Origin: Paenibacillus rhizophilus
GTDB taxonomy: Bacteria; Bacillota; Bacilli; Paenibacillales; Paenibacillaceae
Direction: 5' to 3'
Length of the DNA stretch: 64,000 nt
NCBI RefSeq assembly: GCF_003854965.1
Contig: NZ_RQPI01000006.1
Coordinates: forward strand, 1-64,000
Part shown: positions 53,723-62,812 of the stretch, piece by piece
How the letters are laid out: each line of letters begins with the position of its first letter
Numbering within the stretch: the stretch's first letter is position 1
Made by a program: the position numbers and the translations under genes
Notes under the pieces: model-generated
Told to the model about the DNA's origin: nothing
Database searches by the model: none
The model's input: only the letters and a program-made list of their open reading frames with translations

Positions 53723-54484
53723 TTGAACAACGCCGAATCGGGGACAACCTATGAAATTATAGATTTATGCCTTCTTGCCGGAAAAATCATGCTCCAAAAC
53801 GGCGCGGAGACTTACCGCGTGGAGGATACAATGACGCGCATGGCCGCTTCCCTCGGATTTCCGGGGGCGCACAGCTACGTGACGCCGACCGTCATCATGT
53901 TTACGACCAGCCGGACAGAGCAGCCCAAGCTGTTCCGCATCGCCGAGCGTACGACCGACCTGCAAAAGGTTGCGGAGGTCAATGATATTTCGCGCCGCCT
54001 CAGCCAGCGGCAGATCACGTCGGCGCAGGCGCGAGAGCGGCTTGCCCTGGTGGACGATGCAGCGCATGCCTATCCGGCCTGGCTCCAGATTGTGGCGGCG
54101 GCCCTGGCGGGCGGCTGCTTCACCATCATGTTCAAGGGAAGCTTCTCGGACGCCCTGCCCGCGCTCCTCGTGTCGGGGCTTGGATACGCCGCCGCCGCTT
54201 ATTTGCAAAGGCTGGTCCAGATTAAATTTTTTGCCGAGCTTACGGCGTCTTCTCTGATCGGACTGCTGTCCTTCCTGTTCGTTCAAGCCGGCATCGGCGT
54301 CGAAACGGACAAGATCATCATCGGCTCCGTCATGCCGCTCGTACCGGGACTGCTGATCACCAATGCCGTCAGAGACCTGATGGCCGGCCATCTTATATCG
54401 GGACTGTCCAAGGGAGCGGAAGCGTTCCTGACCGCTTTTGCCATCGGAACCGGCATCGGACTTGTGCTGTCCTTCGTTTCATAG
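53723..54484 (+). CDS. Threonine/serine exporter family protein, N-terminal subunit (YjjP-like)
   Basis: A 253-residue membrane protein of the ThrE_1 type: N-terminal cytoplasmic domain (1-115) with ICLLAGKIMLQNGAETYRVEDT-like pattern, then about five helices with PLVPGLLITNAVRDLMAGH. It should form a heteromeric exporter with the next gene. The start is TTG at 53723 behind GGGGAGG. The substrate could be Thr/Ser or a dicarboxylate such as succinate. Confidence 0.9.
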   Translation: MNNAESGTTYEIIDLCLLAGKIMLQNGAETYRVEDTMTRMAASLGFPGAHSYVTPTVIMFTTSRTEQPKLFRIAERTTDLQKVAEVNDISRRLSQRQITSAQARERLALVDDAAHAYPAWLQIVAAALAGGCFTIMFKGSFSDALPALLVSGLGYAAAAYLQRLVQIKFFAELTASSLIGLLSFLFVQAGIGVETDKIIIGSVMPLVPGLLITNAVRDLMAGHLISGLSKGAEAFLTAFAIGTGIGLVLSFVS

Positions 54485-54506
54485 TTCTACACAGAGGAGT
54501 AATATT

Positions 54507-54929
54507 ATGATTGTGCAGCTTATCACAAGTTTTATCGCCTCCGCCACGTTCTGTATCCTCTTTAACACGCCCAGACGAACGCTGTTTCAATGCGGACTTT
54601 CCGGAATGCTGGGCTGGATGGTATTTCTGCTGCTCGATTCCGAGTGGAAATCCGTCGTGGCCACCTTTTTTGCCACGGTCATCGTCGGGGCGGTCAGCCA
54701 AGTTTTTGCCAGATCATTCAAGATGCCGGTTATCATCTTCAGCGTAGGCGGCATTATTCCGCTCGTACCGGGCGGCCTCGCCTACGATGCCATGCGCCGG
54801 TTCATAGAAGACGATTATACGACCGCGCTGCAGGCTGCCGTGCAGGCTTTCCTGCTCTCGGGAGCCATCGCCACGGGACTTGTGCTAAGCGAAGTGCTGG
54901 GACAGATGTTCCGCCGCGGCAAAAGATAA
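54507..54929 (+). CDS. Threonine/serine exporter family protein, C-terminal subunit (YjjB-like)
   Basis: A 140-residue ThrE_2-type protein with four to five helices and IIPLVPGGLAYDAMR, mirroring the PLVPG motif of its partner. The ATG at 54507 follows GAGGAG, 22 bases after the upstream stop. The two genes correspond to the split halves of single-chain ThrE. Confidence 0.9.
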   Translation: MIVQLITSFIASATFCILFNTPRRTLFQCGLSGMLGWMVFLLLDSEWKSVVATFFATVIVGAVSQVFARSFKMPVIIFSVGGIIPLVPGGLAYDAMRRFIEDDYTTALQAAVQAFLLSGAIATGLVLSEVLGQMFRRGKR

Positions 54930-55020
54930 AAGCCTCTTCTTCACGGAGTCTGTCTGCCTGAACGGGAAGCCATGTGCTTGAAGAAAAAGTTCATGTCGAC
55001 GGCGTCAGCCCTGAAGCAAT

Positions 55021-55070
55021 AATAAGGCCGCCCTTCCCTGGATTCTGATCCGGGTCGGGGCGGCCTTATT
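55021..55070. terminator. Bidirectional terminator
   Basis: AATAAGGCCGCCC pairs with GGGGCGGCCTTATT, with an inner imperfect CCTGGAT/ATCCGGG stem. It lies between the converging exporter and DegV genes. Confidence 0.85.
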
Positions 55071-55075
55071 GGCGA

Positions 55076-55927
55076 TTAAGTTAGAGCGGCGGGATGATTA
55101 CGGATCCAGGCCAAGGCGAGCGTGCCTTCGCCCGCATGGAGTCCGGCTACCGGAATAAAAGGCATGATTTCGGTCCGCAGCGCAGGCGCCATATCTTTAA
55201 TTTCCTCATCCAGTTTACGCGCCTCTTCCGCATTGTTAGCATGCATGATGCAGACATCCTTGATGAGCTCCACATCCTTTTTCAGAATGTCCAGAAGCTT
55301 CTGCTTCGTCTTCTTGAACGTACGGATCTTCTCCTCCACGTATACTTTGCCTCCGTCGAAACGAAGAAGCAGATGAATGCGCAGCAGTTGGCTGAGCACA
55401 AGCTGGGAGCCCGATACCCGCCCGCTGCGGTGAAGCTGGGTCAAGCTGGCCGGCAGCATGTAAAAGGACATATTGAGAATCATCTGTTCGATTCTTTCCT
55501 TGATTTCCTTCACCGTACAGCCCATCTGCTGCCAGTGAACGCCGCTCATAATCATTTCGCGCAGAGGATAGGCGCCCGCCTTGGAATCGATGCCCGTAAC
55601 CGGAGCGCCGGCAATTTCAGCCGCCTGCATGGACGTATTGAAGGTGCCGCTCAGCTCGGAGGAACAGTGGATCGCGATAATGTGATCATATTTTTCCTTA
55701 AGAGATTCGTACAGTTCGATGAATTCGCCGATTGGCGGCTGAGAGCTGCAGACCCGTTCATGCTGCCGCATCTTTTCATAGAACTGCTCCGCCGTTATCT
55801 CCACATTTTCTTTAAAGCACTCGTTGTCCGCAATGAGCCGCAGAGGAATAATATACACATGGTTATCTTTTGCAAAATCAGGATTGAGCGTGCTGGTGCT
55901 GTCTGTTACCCAAGCGATTGACTTCAT
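55076..55927 (-). CDS. DegV family fatty-acid-binding protein (FakB-like)
   Basis: A 283-residue two-domain protein with WVTDSTSTLNPDFA at the N-terminus, SSELSGTFNTS and AGAYPLREMI. DegV/FakB proteins present fatty acids to the FakA kinase for phosphorylation. The acyl chain preference cannot be told. A GAGAGAAG-type signal precedes the ATG. Monocistronic. The 262 bases upstream (55928-56189) hold its promoter candidate (TTGCTG...TATTAT near 55965-55995) and nothing else recognisable. Confidence 0.92.
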   Translation of the reverse strand: MKSIAWVTDSTSTLNPDFAKDNHVYIIPLRLIADNECFKENVEITAEQFYEKMRQHERVCSSQPPIGEFIELYESLKEKYDHIIAIHCSSELSGTFNTSMQAAEIAGAPVTGIDSKAGAYPLREMIMSGVHWQQMGCTVKEIKERIEQMILNMSFYMLPASLTQLHRSGRVSGSQLVLSQLLRIHLLLRFDGGKVYVEEKIRTFKKTKQKLLDILKKDVELIKDVCIMHANNAEEARKLDEEIKDMAPALRTEIMPFIPVAGLHAGEGTLALAWIRNHPAALT

Positions 55928-56189
55928 CTTAAATCACTTCTCTCTTCCATGGAGTAAAATATAATAATGCCGGAGAGGCAGGGCAGCAAAAGTCTTGCAC
56001 CAATGACGCACTCCCATCCTGTAAAATATTAACTTTTTTCGATCAAACAATACCGTGCATCAGCGATTATTCCCCGTTTCCGCCTTCGCCGGCTCTTCAA
56101 ATCAGCGCGTGGCAGTTACATTAAGCGGGCCGAGCGATTTGCACTGAAGACTGCTGCGCAGGATAAGCGCTTTCGTAAATTTCAAGCCG

Positions 56190-56696
56190 TTATGCTCCCA
56201 CTATTTTTTGATAAACGGCGATATCGAGCCACCGGCCGAATTTACGGCCGATTTCCCTATAGTAGGCGCTCTGCTCGTAACCGCTGCTCTCGAAAAAGGA
56301 ACGGCTGGGGGCATTCTCCGAACATACAGTGGCCACCAGGGTATGAAAACCGTGTTCGGCGGCCACCCGCTCGATAAAGGCCAATGCTGGTCTTCCCAAT
56401 TTTTTCCCCGTACATTCCGGCTTCAGGTACACGCTGATCTCACCGGTCACATCATAAGCCTGCTTGTTCTTGTGCCTTGTAATTAAAACATAGCCCTGCA
56501 TTTCCCCGCCCAACATGACGGCATAGGATTTAAAACGGGGATCGCGGGTCAGCATGTTCCGTTTCATATCCTGTACCGTCAGCCCCTCGGTGTGAAACGA
56601 TACGGTCGTGTTCAGCACATAATAATTATAAATATCCGTCGCTTCGGCCAGATGCTCTTCTCCGATCTCGGCGAAAGACAGCTCTTCGCGGTTCAT
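56190..56696 (-). CDS. GNAT acetyltransferase, phosphinothricin N-acetyltransferase-like
   Basis: A 168-residue GNAT protein: IYNYYVLNTTVSFHTEG near the N-terminus, ISVYLKPECTGKKLGRPALAFIE as acetyl-CoA motif A, and ENAPSRSFFESSGYEQ. The pattern matches the Pat/Bar/YwnH group that acetylates phosphinothricin, methionine sulfoximine or similar amines. Natural substrate unknown. The start at 56696 follows GGGAGG and lies 2 bases after the antiporter stop, so it is the second gene of that operon. Confidence 0.88.
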   Translation of the reverse strand: MNREELSFAEIGEEHLAEATDIYNYYVLNTTVSFHTEGLTVQDMKRNMLTRDPRFKSYAVMLGGEMQGYVLITRHKNKQAYDVTGEISVYLKPECTGKKLGRPALAFIERVAAEHGFHTLVATVCSENAPSRSFFESSGYEQSAYYREIGRKFGRWLDIAVYQKIVGA

Positions 56697-56698
56697 CT

Positions 56699-58720
56699 CT
56701 AATCCTCCCAAATGGACATTTCCAGTTCATTTACAAACCAGCGGAGCTCGGCGGTAGCTTTGCGGCCCAGGGTCCCTTCCTCAAACATCCGCTGCACCGT
56801 GTCGCGCTGCTCCTGAATCGCTTCGAGCTTTCGTTCCAGCTGGCGGCTTTCCTCCGGCTCCGCCCCATTCCCGGCCCGGCCGTGTTTCAGACGGTCAATC
56901 AACAAGCCGTAGCGGGCCGCCACGCTTCCATAGCCTTCCCGGTTATCCTCGGTCATCTCTTCCTGGATGGCGTCGATCGCGGCGCGGCACATCCCGATCC
57001 GGGCTTCCCGGATGCTTTCAACCGGAAGGGGACCGGAACGGCCGGTCCCTGTCGGAAGCTTCGAGAATATTCCCGAGAACAGCTGGCCCAGCTTGTCAAG
57101 CGACAGTCTGATTTGCGAATCCAGTCCTCTGGCCAGTAATGCTTCCTTATGATCCAGCAGTTCCATTATCGCTTGTCCCGTCTCGGAAGGAATGGACCCG
57201 TCCGCGATTAGCCCGCTTAGTTCCCTCCGCTCGGCCTGCAGCCCGGTCAACCGCGCTTTGAGCGCGCACCGCTTGCCGTATTTGTCTTCCGGACTTTTGA
57301 TCCTCCGGTTGTTCTTTATTTCCGGCAGCGCCGGGAGCGTATCCGGGGCTCCCGAAACGGCCAAAACCTCGACGCCTCGGCTGTCCTCTGCCGCCCCGCC
57401 CCGGAGTATCGCCATGCATGTATTCATAATTTGAGATCTGGCCGCCTGCTCCGATTCTTCCCGGCTGTCTTCCTCTTTACGCGCAATAAGCGGAAGCAGG
57501 ATGCTTGCAATCAGCAGGGAAGTCAGAATAACGCCCGCAGCCAGAAAAATAATCAGATCGCGCTCCGGAAACGGCGAGCCGTCATCCAGCACAAGCGGAA
57601 TGGAGAAAGCGCCGGCCAGGGTAACCGCTCCGCGCACGCCCGAAATAGAGGTAATCACCCGCGACTTCATCGAAGGCTTGCTTCCGTTCTTAAATCGCGC
57701 GCTCCTCATACAGATCAAGTACACCCAGACAAAACGAAGTACAATCAGCAGTGTCGTGATAGCCAGCACGTATAGGACCACCGTCAAGTTATCGACAGCC
57801 GTATCCTGGTATATAACCGACACCACATCGGGAATCGAAACACCAAGGATAAGGAATACCATGCCGTTCAAAATAAACAGCAGCACCGACCATATGCTTG
57901 CCGATACGAGCTGAAGCTTGTACTGGGGGGAATCGGTCCGGTCTTTTTCAATGGCCTGAACGATGCCGCCGGCCACTACGGCCAGAATACCCGACAGCCC
58001 CAGTTCTTCGCTGACCAGGTAGATCAGGAACGGGGTCAGAACCTGCAGCAGAACATGTACCGTGACATCCTCCATCCCCATCCGCCGGATAAAGACGCTT
58101 AGGCGAATCAGCAGGAAGGACAGCGCCGCCCCGGCAAGCAGTCCGCCGGCAGCGATTAGAATAAAGCTGCCTATCGCTTGCGACAGAGAGAACACGCCGG
58201 TGACTGCCGCCGCAACCGCGAACTTAAATGCAACGAGGCCGGAAGCATCATTCATCAGCGACTCGCCTTCCAGAACACGGTGGATGCTCTTCGGCAGCTG
58301 CACCCGGCCTGCCCGGCCCGCCAGAGCGCCTACAGCGACCGCGTCCGTCGGCGACAATATTGCTGCGAGCGCGAACGCCGCCGCGACCGGTATCGACGGA
58401 ATCATCCAATGGATGGCATACCCCGCTACCAGCACGGTCGCAAATACCAGTCCAAGCGCCAATAGCAGAATCGGAGCCCGCAGATTCCAAAGCTCGGCCC
58501 GCGGGGTTCGTCTTCCATCATTGAACAAAAGCGGAGCAATGAACAAGACAAAGAACAGCTCCGGTTCCAGCGTCAAATGAATCCCCCAAGGAAGGGCGGC
58601 CGCAATGACCCCGAAGCCGATCTGGATAAGCGGAACGGGAACGAAGGGAATGAACCGGTTGACGATTTTGGATATGCCGATAAGACCGAGAAGGACAAGC
58701 ACTGCAGTAAACGTCTCCAA
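56699..58720 (-). CDS. CPA1-type Na+/H+ antiporter (NhaP-like)
   Basis: A 673-residue antiporter with about twelve membrane helices (1-410) and a large helical cytoplasmic tail (about 420-673). ILSPTDAVAVGAL and LMNDASGLVAFK carry the conserved residues of the CPA1 ion site (the Asn-Asp pair). The tail is rich in charged residues and probably regulatory. The start is TTG at 58720 behind GGGGAG with 8-base spacing. Confidence 0.92.
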   Translation of the reverse strand: METFTAVLVLLGLIGISKIVNRFIPFVPVPLIQIGFGVIAAALPWGIHLTLEPELFFVLFIAPLLFNDGRRTPRAELWNLRAPILLLALGLVFATVLVAGYAIHWMIPSIPVAAAFALAAILSPTDAVAVGALAGRAGRVQLPKSIHRVLEGESLMNDASGLVAFKFAVAAAVTGVFSLSQAIGSFILIAAGGLLAGAALSFLLIRLSVFIRRMGMEDVTVHVLLQVLTPFLIYLVSEELGLSGILAVVAGGIVQAIEKDRTDSPQYKLQLVSASIWSVLLFILNGMVFLILGVSIPDVVSVIYQDTAVDNLTVVLYVLAITTLLIVLRFVWVYLICMRSARFKNGSKPSMKSRVITSISGVRGAVTLAGAFSIPLVLDDGSPFPERDLIIFLAAGVILTSLLIASILLPLIARKEEDSREESEQAARSQIMNTCMAILRGGAAEDSRGVEVLAVSGAPDTLPALPEIKNNRRIKSPEDKYGKRCALKARLTGLQAERRELSGLIADGSIPSETGQAIMELLDHKEALLARGLDSQIRLSLDKLGQLFSGIFSKLPTGTGRSGPLPVESIREARIGMCRAAIDAIQEEMTEDNREGYGSVAARYGLLIDRLKHGRAGNGAEPEESRQLERKLEAIQEQRDTVQRMFEEGTLGRKATAELRWFVNELEMSIWED

Positions 58721-58875
58721 AGAACCAGCTCCCCAATATTTTCACACCATTATATCGCAATCGTAAATCTTCATACAGAAGCAGAAAAAAGCGGATAAAG
58801 TCCATTTATTCAAAATAAACCGCAATATGCAGTGAATTACATCAAAATCCAGGTGTACACACACTATATCATAGC

Positions 58876-58904
58876 TTGACAAAAATATTTATTTATGATA
58901 TAAT
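58876..58904 (+). promoter_or_regulatory. Consensus promoter of the MBL-fold gene
   Basis: Perfect TTGACA (58876-58881) and TATAAT (58899-58904) with a 17-base AT-rich spacer, 80 bases before the ATG. The leader between is AT-rich and unstructured. Confidence 0.9.
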
Positions 58905-58983
58905 AGAATATTTATCTATTGATTAACATCTCTTCTTGGACTAAGATAGTCTCTGCAATAATTATCCGTCTAGGAGGAGTAGA

Positions 58984-59739
58984 ATGCAAATCGCCAAAGG
59001 AATTGAAATGCTGGAGATTACAGCCGAAGTGATGGGAGGAACGGATACCCTGTATCCTGTCCTGCTGTGGGATGAAGATCATGCGGTATTGGTCGACTCG
59101 GGCTACCCGGGACTGCTGGATAAATTCAAGGAAGCGTTCGCCCTAGCGGGGGTTGCATGGAGCAAATTGGACATCGTCGTTATCACTCACCAGGATATTG
59201 ATCATATTGGCGGGCTTCCTTCAATACTCGGCGAGGCGAACGGAACGATAAAAATCCTGGCTCATCCAATCGAGCAGCCTTATATCGAAGGGGAACGGAT
59301 GCTGCTTAAACACACGCCGGAAGCGATCGCCGCCGCCGAAGCCATGCTGCCGCCTCATGTGCCGGAGGAATGGCGGCGGGCCTTTCTGCACCGTCTTGCC
59401 CATCCCCCTAAAGCAAAAGTGGACGCCTTGATCGAAGACGGCCAGGAGCTGCCGGTCGCAGACGGCGTAATCATCATCGAGACTCCCGGTCACAGCCCGG
59501 GGCATATCAGTCTGTACCATCCCGCCAGCCGTACGCTGATCGCCGCCGACAGCCTGACGGTGAAGGACGGCGAGCTGCATGGCCCCGACCCGCGGGCGAC
59601 GCAGAATATCGCCACCGCGCTGTCAAGCCTGCGCAAGTTTGCCGGTTATGCAATCGAGACGGTCATCTGCTACCACGGCGGACTATACCGCGGGGATGCG
59701 GGCAGGCGGATTGCCGAATTGGCTGAAGGAGCGCGGTAA
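58984..59739 (+). CDS. MBL-fold metallo-hydrolase
   Basis: A 251-residue metallo-beta-lactamase-fold protein with ITHQDIDHIGG (His69, Asp71, Asp73, His74), in which the second His of HxHxDH is Asp, as in a common YflN-type branch. Further ligand segments are TPGHSPGHIS, IAADS and CYHGG. Substrate unknown. Its GGAGGAG ribosome binding site and consensus promoter predict high, constitutive expression. Ends at a strong terminator. Confidence 0.9.
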   Translation: MQIAKGIEMLEITAEVMGGTDTLYPVLLWDEDHAVLVDSGYPGLLDKFKEAFALAGVAWSKLDIVVITHQDIDHIGGLPSILGEANGTIKILAHPIEQPYIEGERMLLKHTPEAIAAAEAMLPPHVPEEWRRAFLHRLAHPPKAKVDALIEDGQELPVADGVIIIETPGHSPGHISLYHPASRTLIAADSLTVKDGELHGPDPRATQNIATALSSLRKFAGYAIETVICYHGGLYRGDAGRRIAELAEGAR

Positions 59740-59848
59740 ACGTCCACGGCTGGCCTTCGGTCAAGCGCCCGCAGCTTTTGATACCCGCTTGACCTGATGT
59801 TTTCTCCGGGTACCCATAGGAATGCAGCCGGCGCACCGAAAGCAACCC

Positions 59849-59890
59849 AAAAGGCAGGCAAGCCGCTCTTTGCGGCCTGCCTGCCTTTTT
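59849..59890. terminator. Bidirectional terminator
   Basis: AAAAGGCAGGC pairs with GCCTGCCTTTT around an inner GCCGC/GCGGC hairpin, between the converging MBL-fold and oxidoreductase genes. Confidence 0.9.
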
Positions 59891-59927
59891 ACCCGGAACG
59901 TGGCCTCCGAGCGCGGCTAACCATTTC

Positions 59928-60566
59928 TCAGGATTCGGAAACCACCGTGAACCGCTCACGGATATGTGCGGGATGCTCAATCTCGTCCAGCACGGCAACC
60001 GCAAAGTCTTCATAACTTACATAGCTCTCGCCTTTGGAGTTGACAAGCAGCCGGTCTTTCCCTTTCTCGTAAGAACCGGTCCGCTGTCCCAGAGCAAAAT
60101 TCGCCGACGGGCTGATAAAAGTCCAACGAAGAGAATCCGTTCCTTGCAGAGTTCCAAGATTTTCAGCCTGGTTCAGCGCGGTCGGCTTCACGAAATCCGG
60201 AAATCCCGGCGTATCCACAACGCGTATCGTCTGCGCTTCGTCCGCAAAGAGGCTCCCGGCGCCGCCCACGACGATCAGCCGGGTATCGGGCGCATCCTTC
60301 AGCGCCTCAATCAGCACATTGCCGGCATCCACATGCAGACGCTCTTGGCCCATCGGTGCGCCAAAGGCGTTCACAACGGCATCAAATCCGCTCAAATCGC
60401 CGGACGTCAGATCAAAAATATCCTTTTCAACCACGACCGCCCCGCTGCCCGCCGCTTTCGACGCGTCGCGCACAATGGATGTAACTTCATGCCCTCTATC
60501 CAGCGCTTCCTTTACAATCCGGCTTCCCGCTTTTCCGCTTGCTCCGATTACTGCAATGTTCATCAT
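59928..60566 (-). CDS. NAD(P)-binding atypical SDR (YwnB-like)
   Basis: A 212-residue Rossmann-fold protein with GASGKAGSRIV (8-18), NAFGAP, LIVVGGAGSLF and TFISPSANF, a pattern shared with Bacillus YwnB and NmrA-like NAD(P)H-binding proteins. A Tyr-x3-Lys active site is lacking, so an enzymatic role is uncertain. GGGAGG precedes two adjacent ATG codons. It lies 348 bases downstream of the Rrf2-type gene ywnA, mirroring the Bacillus ywnA-ywnB neighbourhood, with a palindrome ahead of it. Confidence 0.88.
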   Translation of the reverse strand: MMNIAVIGASGKAGSRIVKEALDRGHEVTSIVRDASKAAGSGAVVVEKDIFDLTSGDLSGFDAVVNAFGAPMGQERLHVDAGNVLIEALKDAPDTRLIVVGGAGSLFADEAQTIRVVDTPGFPDFVKPTALNQAENLGTLQGTDSLRWTFISPSANFALGQRTGSYEKGKDRLLVNSKGESYVSYEDFAVAVLDEIEHPAHIRERFTVVSES

Positions 60567-60611
60567 GATTGCCTCCCTTAATGTTAAGTTGTGATATGTC
60601 TTCTCAAAACC

Positions 60612-60630
60612 TGTAACTATTTAAGTTACA
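60612..60630. promoter_or_regulatory. Palindromic operator upstream of the ywnB-like gene
   Basis: TGTAACtatttaaGTTACA has perfect 6-base arms and an AT spacer, 45 bases before the start codon. It is a plausible binding site for the adjacent Rrf2 regulator. The rest of 60567-60914 holds only the next terminator. Confidence 0.6.
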
Positions 60631-60755
60631 TTTAAACTGTGCTAAGTATAGCAGGTTCCATAAAGTTTGTATAGAGGGGATAAAAAGATTGGCCTTTGGA
60701 CGGAAAATACCCCCGTGCGGCGGCGTCTGACGAGGCTGCATAGCTTTTATCGCAC

Positions 60756-60782
60756 AAAAAAGACCCCGCCAAGCGGCGGGGC
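60756..60782 (-). terminator. Terminator of the Rrf2 gene
   Basis: CCCCGCC/GGCGGGG hairpin; on the minus strand TCTTTTTT follows. Confidence 0.88.
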
Positions 60783-60914
60783 CAAATCATTTATTTGTAA
60801 TGGGGTCATTCTCATCTTTGCGGCTAAAAATCCCCCTATCGGCACGGGCAGCGGCGCGCTTCCGAAACTGTAACCGCCGGGCAGCAGCGCGGCGTTCTCC
60901 GGGAACGCCAGCCG

Positions 60915-61334
60915 TCAGACCGGGATTTGCGACGAGATCTGCGCCAGCGTTACTCCGCGCAGAACGTCTTCCATCGCCTGCTGGGCAAGCGAAAAGACCG
61001 GAATCATGGCCCCCGCGATGTTCTGACCGACGGGGCAGGACGGATTCGGATGATCATGAACCGCGAATAAGGAGTCTTTTCCGACGGCGTCGACCGCGAG
61101 ATAAATGTCCAGCAGCGTAATCTCCCCGGCCGCGCGGGCCAGCTTGGCGCCGGCTATCCCCGGCCGGACCTCGATCAGACCCGATTTGCCGAGCATGCTT
61201 GTGATCCGGCGGATCACTACCGGATTCGTGCCTACGCTTCCGGCGATCCATTCGGAAGTGTTCTTGCCCTCTTTGTTGGTCTCAAGCAGGGTCAGGATAT
61301 GGATGGCAACCGCAAATCGGGTGCTGATGTTCAT
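60915..61334 (-). CDS. Rrf2 family transcriptional regulator (YwnA-like)
   Basis: A 139-residue winged-helix regulator. N-terminal STRFAVAIHILTLL and recognition-helix segment TNPVVIRRITSMLGKSGLIE (36-55) match YwnA/Rrf2 proteins. It lacks the three-Cys Fe-S set of IscR/NsrR but keeps one Cys (Cys100 in NPSCPVGQ), a position used for thiol sensing in the CymR/YwnA/SaiR subgroup. GGAGAG precedes the ATG. It probably controls the nearby oxidoreductase gene in response to oxidants or electrophiles. Confidence 0.88.
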   Translation of the reverse strand: MNISTRFAVAIHILTLLETNKEGKNTSEWIAGSVGTNPVVIRRITSMLGKSGLIEVRPGIAGAKLARAAGEITLLDIYLAVDAVGKDSLFAVHDHPNPSCPVGQNIAGAMIPVFSLAQQAMEDVLRGVTLAQISSQIPV

Positions 61335-61373
61335 ATGATGTCTCTCCTTTGCCGTCCAGTATGAAGAGGCCGT

Positions 61374-62216
61374 TTAATTGGAACTATCATAGTTACCTTT
61401 GCGGTTATTGTCAACTGCGGCGAGGACGGCCTCGACCTGCGGGCCGTATGTGCGGGTCAGCCGGGACTTTCCGAGATTGGCCTTTACGATACGGACAATC
61501 CGCGGGTCGGACATGCCGGCGAAGCGCTCAAGCAGGGCAAAGCCTTCCTCCGGCTCGGCGGCCGCGAAGACGCTTAAGGCGTATTCGCGGCCCTTGGACA
61601 GCACGCGGAACAGCTCCGGTTCCCGCTCCGGCCGGGCCGCGACCTCTGCCATAATTTCGCCCGCCAGCGCGAGCGCGTATCGCGCGTTGTCCATTGCTTT
61701 CAGCAGCGGGGGATGGGCCAGAGCCGCGACAAAAGCGCGCTGCTCCAGCTCATTCGCTCCCCTCCGCCACTGTTCCAGCAGAATGCGAAGCAGTCCGAAA
61801 TCATGCTCGCCGACGCTTTGCAGCCCCATTGCCGCCGCCTCGCGCATCCGCCAGCGGGAATCGTTCATCGCCCGCTTGATTGCGTCCGCTATGCGCTCTC
61901 TCCGCTCAGCAGCGGCGTAGCCGTAGTGTTCGCCCATCGCCCGAACCGAGCAAAAGGGCAAAAATTCGCGGGGATTGCCCGTCCCCGCCGTTTCGTCCGA
62001 AATCTCTCCCCATTCAGCCAGCAGCTCCCACAGCCCGCCCGCCAGCTCCCGGACGGCAAAATGCCGCGCGAACTTCTCCGCCAGTTCAAGATTGGCCCGC
62101 GGCCCAGGAAGACGGCTGTCCGCCGCCAGATTATCCTCCAGCCGTTTTCTGTCCGCTCCACCGCCGTTTATCCACCGCTCCAGCTCTGCCAGCGCAGCGT
62201 ATGCTTGTCCGCTCAT
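61374..62216 (-). CDS. Helical-repeat (HEAT/ARM-like) protein
   Basis: A 280-residue all-helical protein with repeated helix pairs such as WRMREAAAMGLQSVGEHDFGLL and DPRIVRIVKANLGKSRL. The pattern resembles HEAT-repeat proteins including DNA-alkylation-repair-like members, but the AlkD DNA-binding residues are not evident. Basic patches suggest nucleic-acid or protein binding. AGGAGG precedes the ATG. It lies 39 bases upstream of the Rrf2 gene in the same direction, so the two are probably co-transcribed. Confidence 0.75.
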   Translation of the reverse strand: MSGQAYAALAELERWINGGGADRKRLEDNLAADSRLPGPRANLELAEKFARHFAVRELAGGLWELLAEWGEISDETAGTGNPREFLPFCSVRAMGEHYGYAAAERRERIADAIKRAMNDSRWRMREAAAMGLQSVGEHDFGLLRILLEQWRRGANELEQRAFVAALAHPPLLKAMDNARYALALAGEIMAEVAARPEREPELFRVLSKGREYALSVFAAAEPEEGFALLERFAGMSDPRIVRIVKANLGKSRLTRTYGPQVEAVLAAVDNNRKGNYDSSN

Positions 62217-62310
62217 ACTGCCTCCTTCGCAGGATATACCCGTCCTCGGCTTTGATTATGTTATAATATGGAAAAAGGTTGCACTATAGAAAAAAGTTCA
62301 GGAGGCACTC

Positions 62311-62763
62311 ATGGGTCAAATGGAGCAATTGGAACATGTGTTACAGGAAAAAGGAATCCAGTATGAAATTATTAAGCATGAAGGGCCCATTAAAACGGCT
62401 CAGGAAGGCGCGGCTTATTTCGGAATCGAAATTGGCCAGACCGCGCCGGCTTTGGTGCTGAGAGCCGAAAATGAATTCTGCGCCCTGATCGTATCCGGCG
62501 ACCGCGGACGCGTCAACCTGGACGAACCGGCGGCGCTGCTCGGGCAAGACTCTTTAAAAATGGCAAGCCCCAAGCAGGTCCTGCAGCTCACCGGATCAGA
62601 AGCAGGCAGCGTATCGCTCGCGCTTCCGCTGCCTTGCATCTTGGACCGGAGGCTCTTCCGTTATCCCTACATCTACGGAGGTACGGGAGAGCCCGGTTCG
62701 ACCTTGAAAATATCGCCGCAGGCTTTGGAACAGCTGAATGAGATCGTCGCCTACCTGGATTAA
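62311..62763 (+). CDS. YbaK/ProX-type aminoacyl-tRNA deacylase
   Basis: A 150-residue YbaK/EbsC-family protein, acting in trans to clear mischarged tRNA-Pro or tRNA-Cys-type errors. The N-terminal helix LEHVLQEKGIQYEIIKHEG, the catalytic-Lys-equivalent segment after the central strand, and the GTGEPGSTLKIS loop near the C-terminus fit the family. AGGAGG precedes the ATG. Specificity is undetermined. Confidence 0.88.
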   Translation: MGQMEQLEHVLQEKGIQYEIIKHEGPIKTAQEGAAYFGIEIGQTAPALVLRAENEFCALIVSGDRGRVNLDEPAALLGQDSLKMASPKQVLQLTGSEAGSVSLALPLPCILDRRLFRYPYIYGGTGEPGSTLKISPQALEQLNEIVAYLD

Positions 62764-62812
62764 GAACGGCGGGCGGCGGCCCTGTTCAGCATCGGGCTAA
62801 CGCCAGCGGATT

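Noticed and set aside
60667..60873. Plus-strand frame through the Rrf2 terminator
   Set aside because: Runs across a terminator hairpin and has no start signal.
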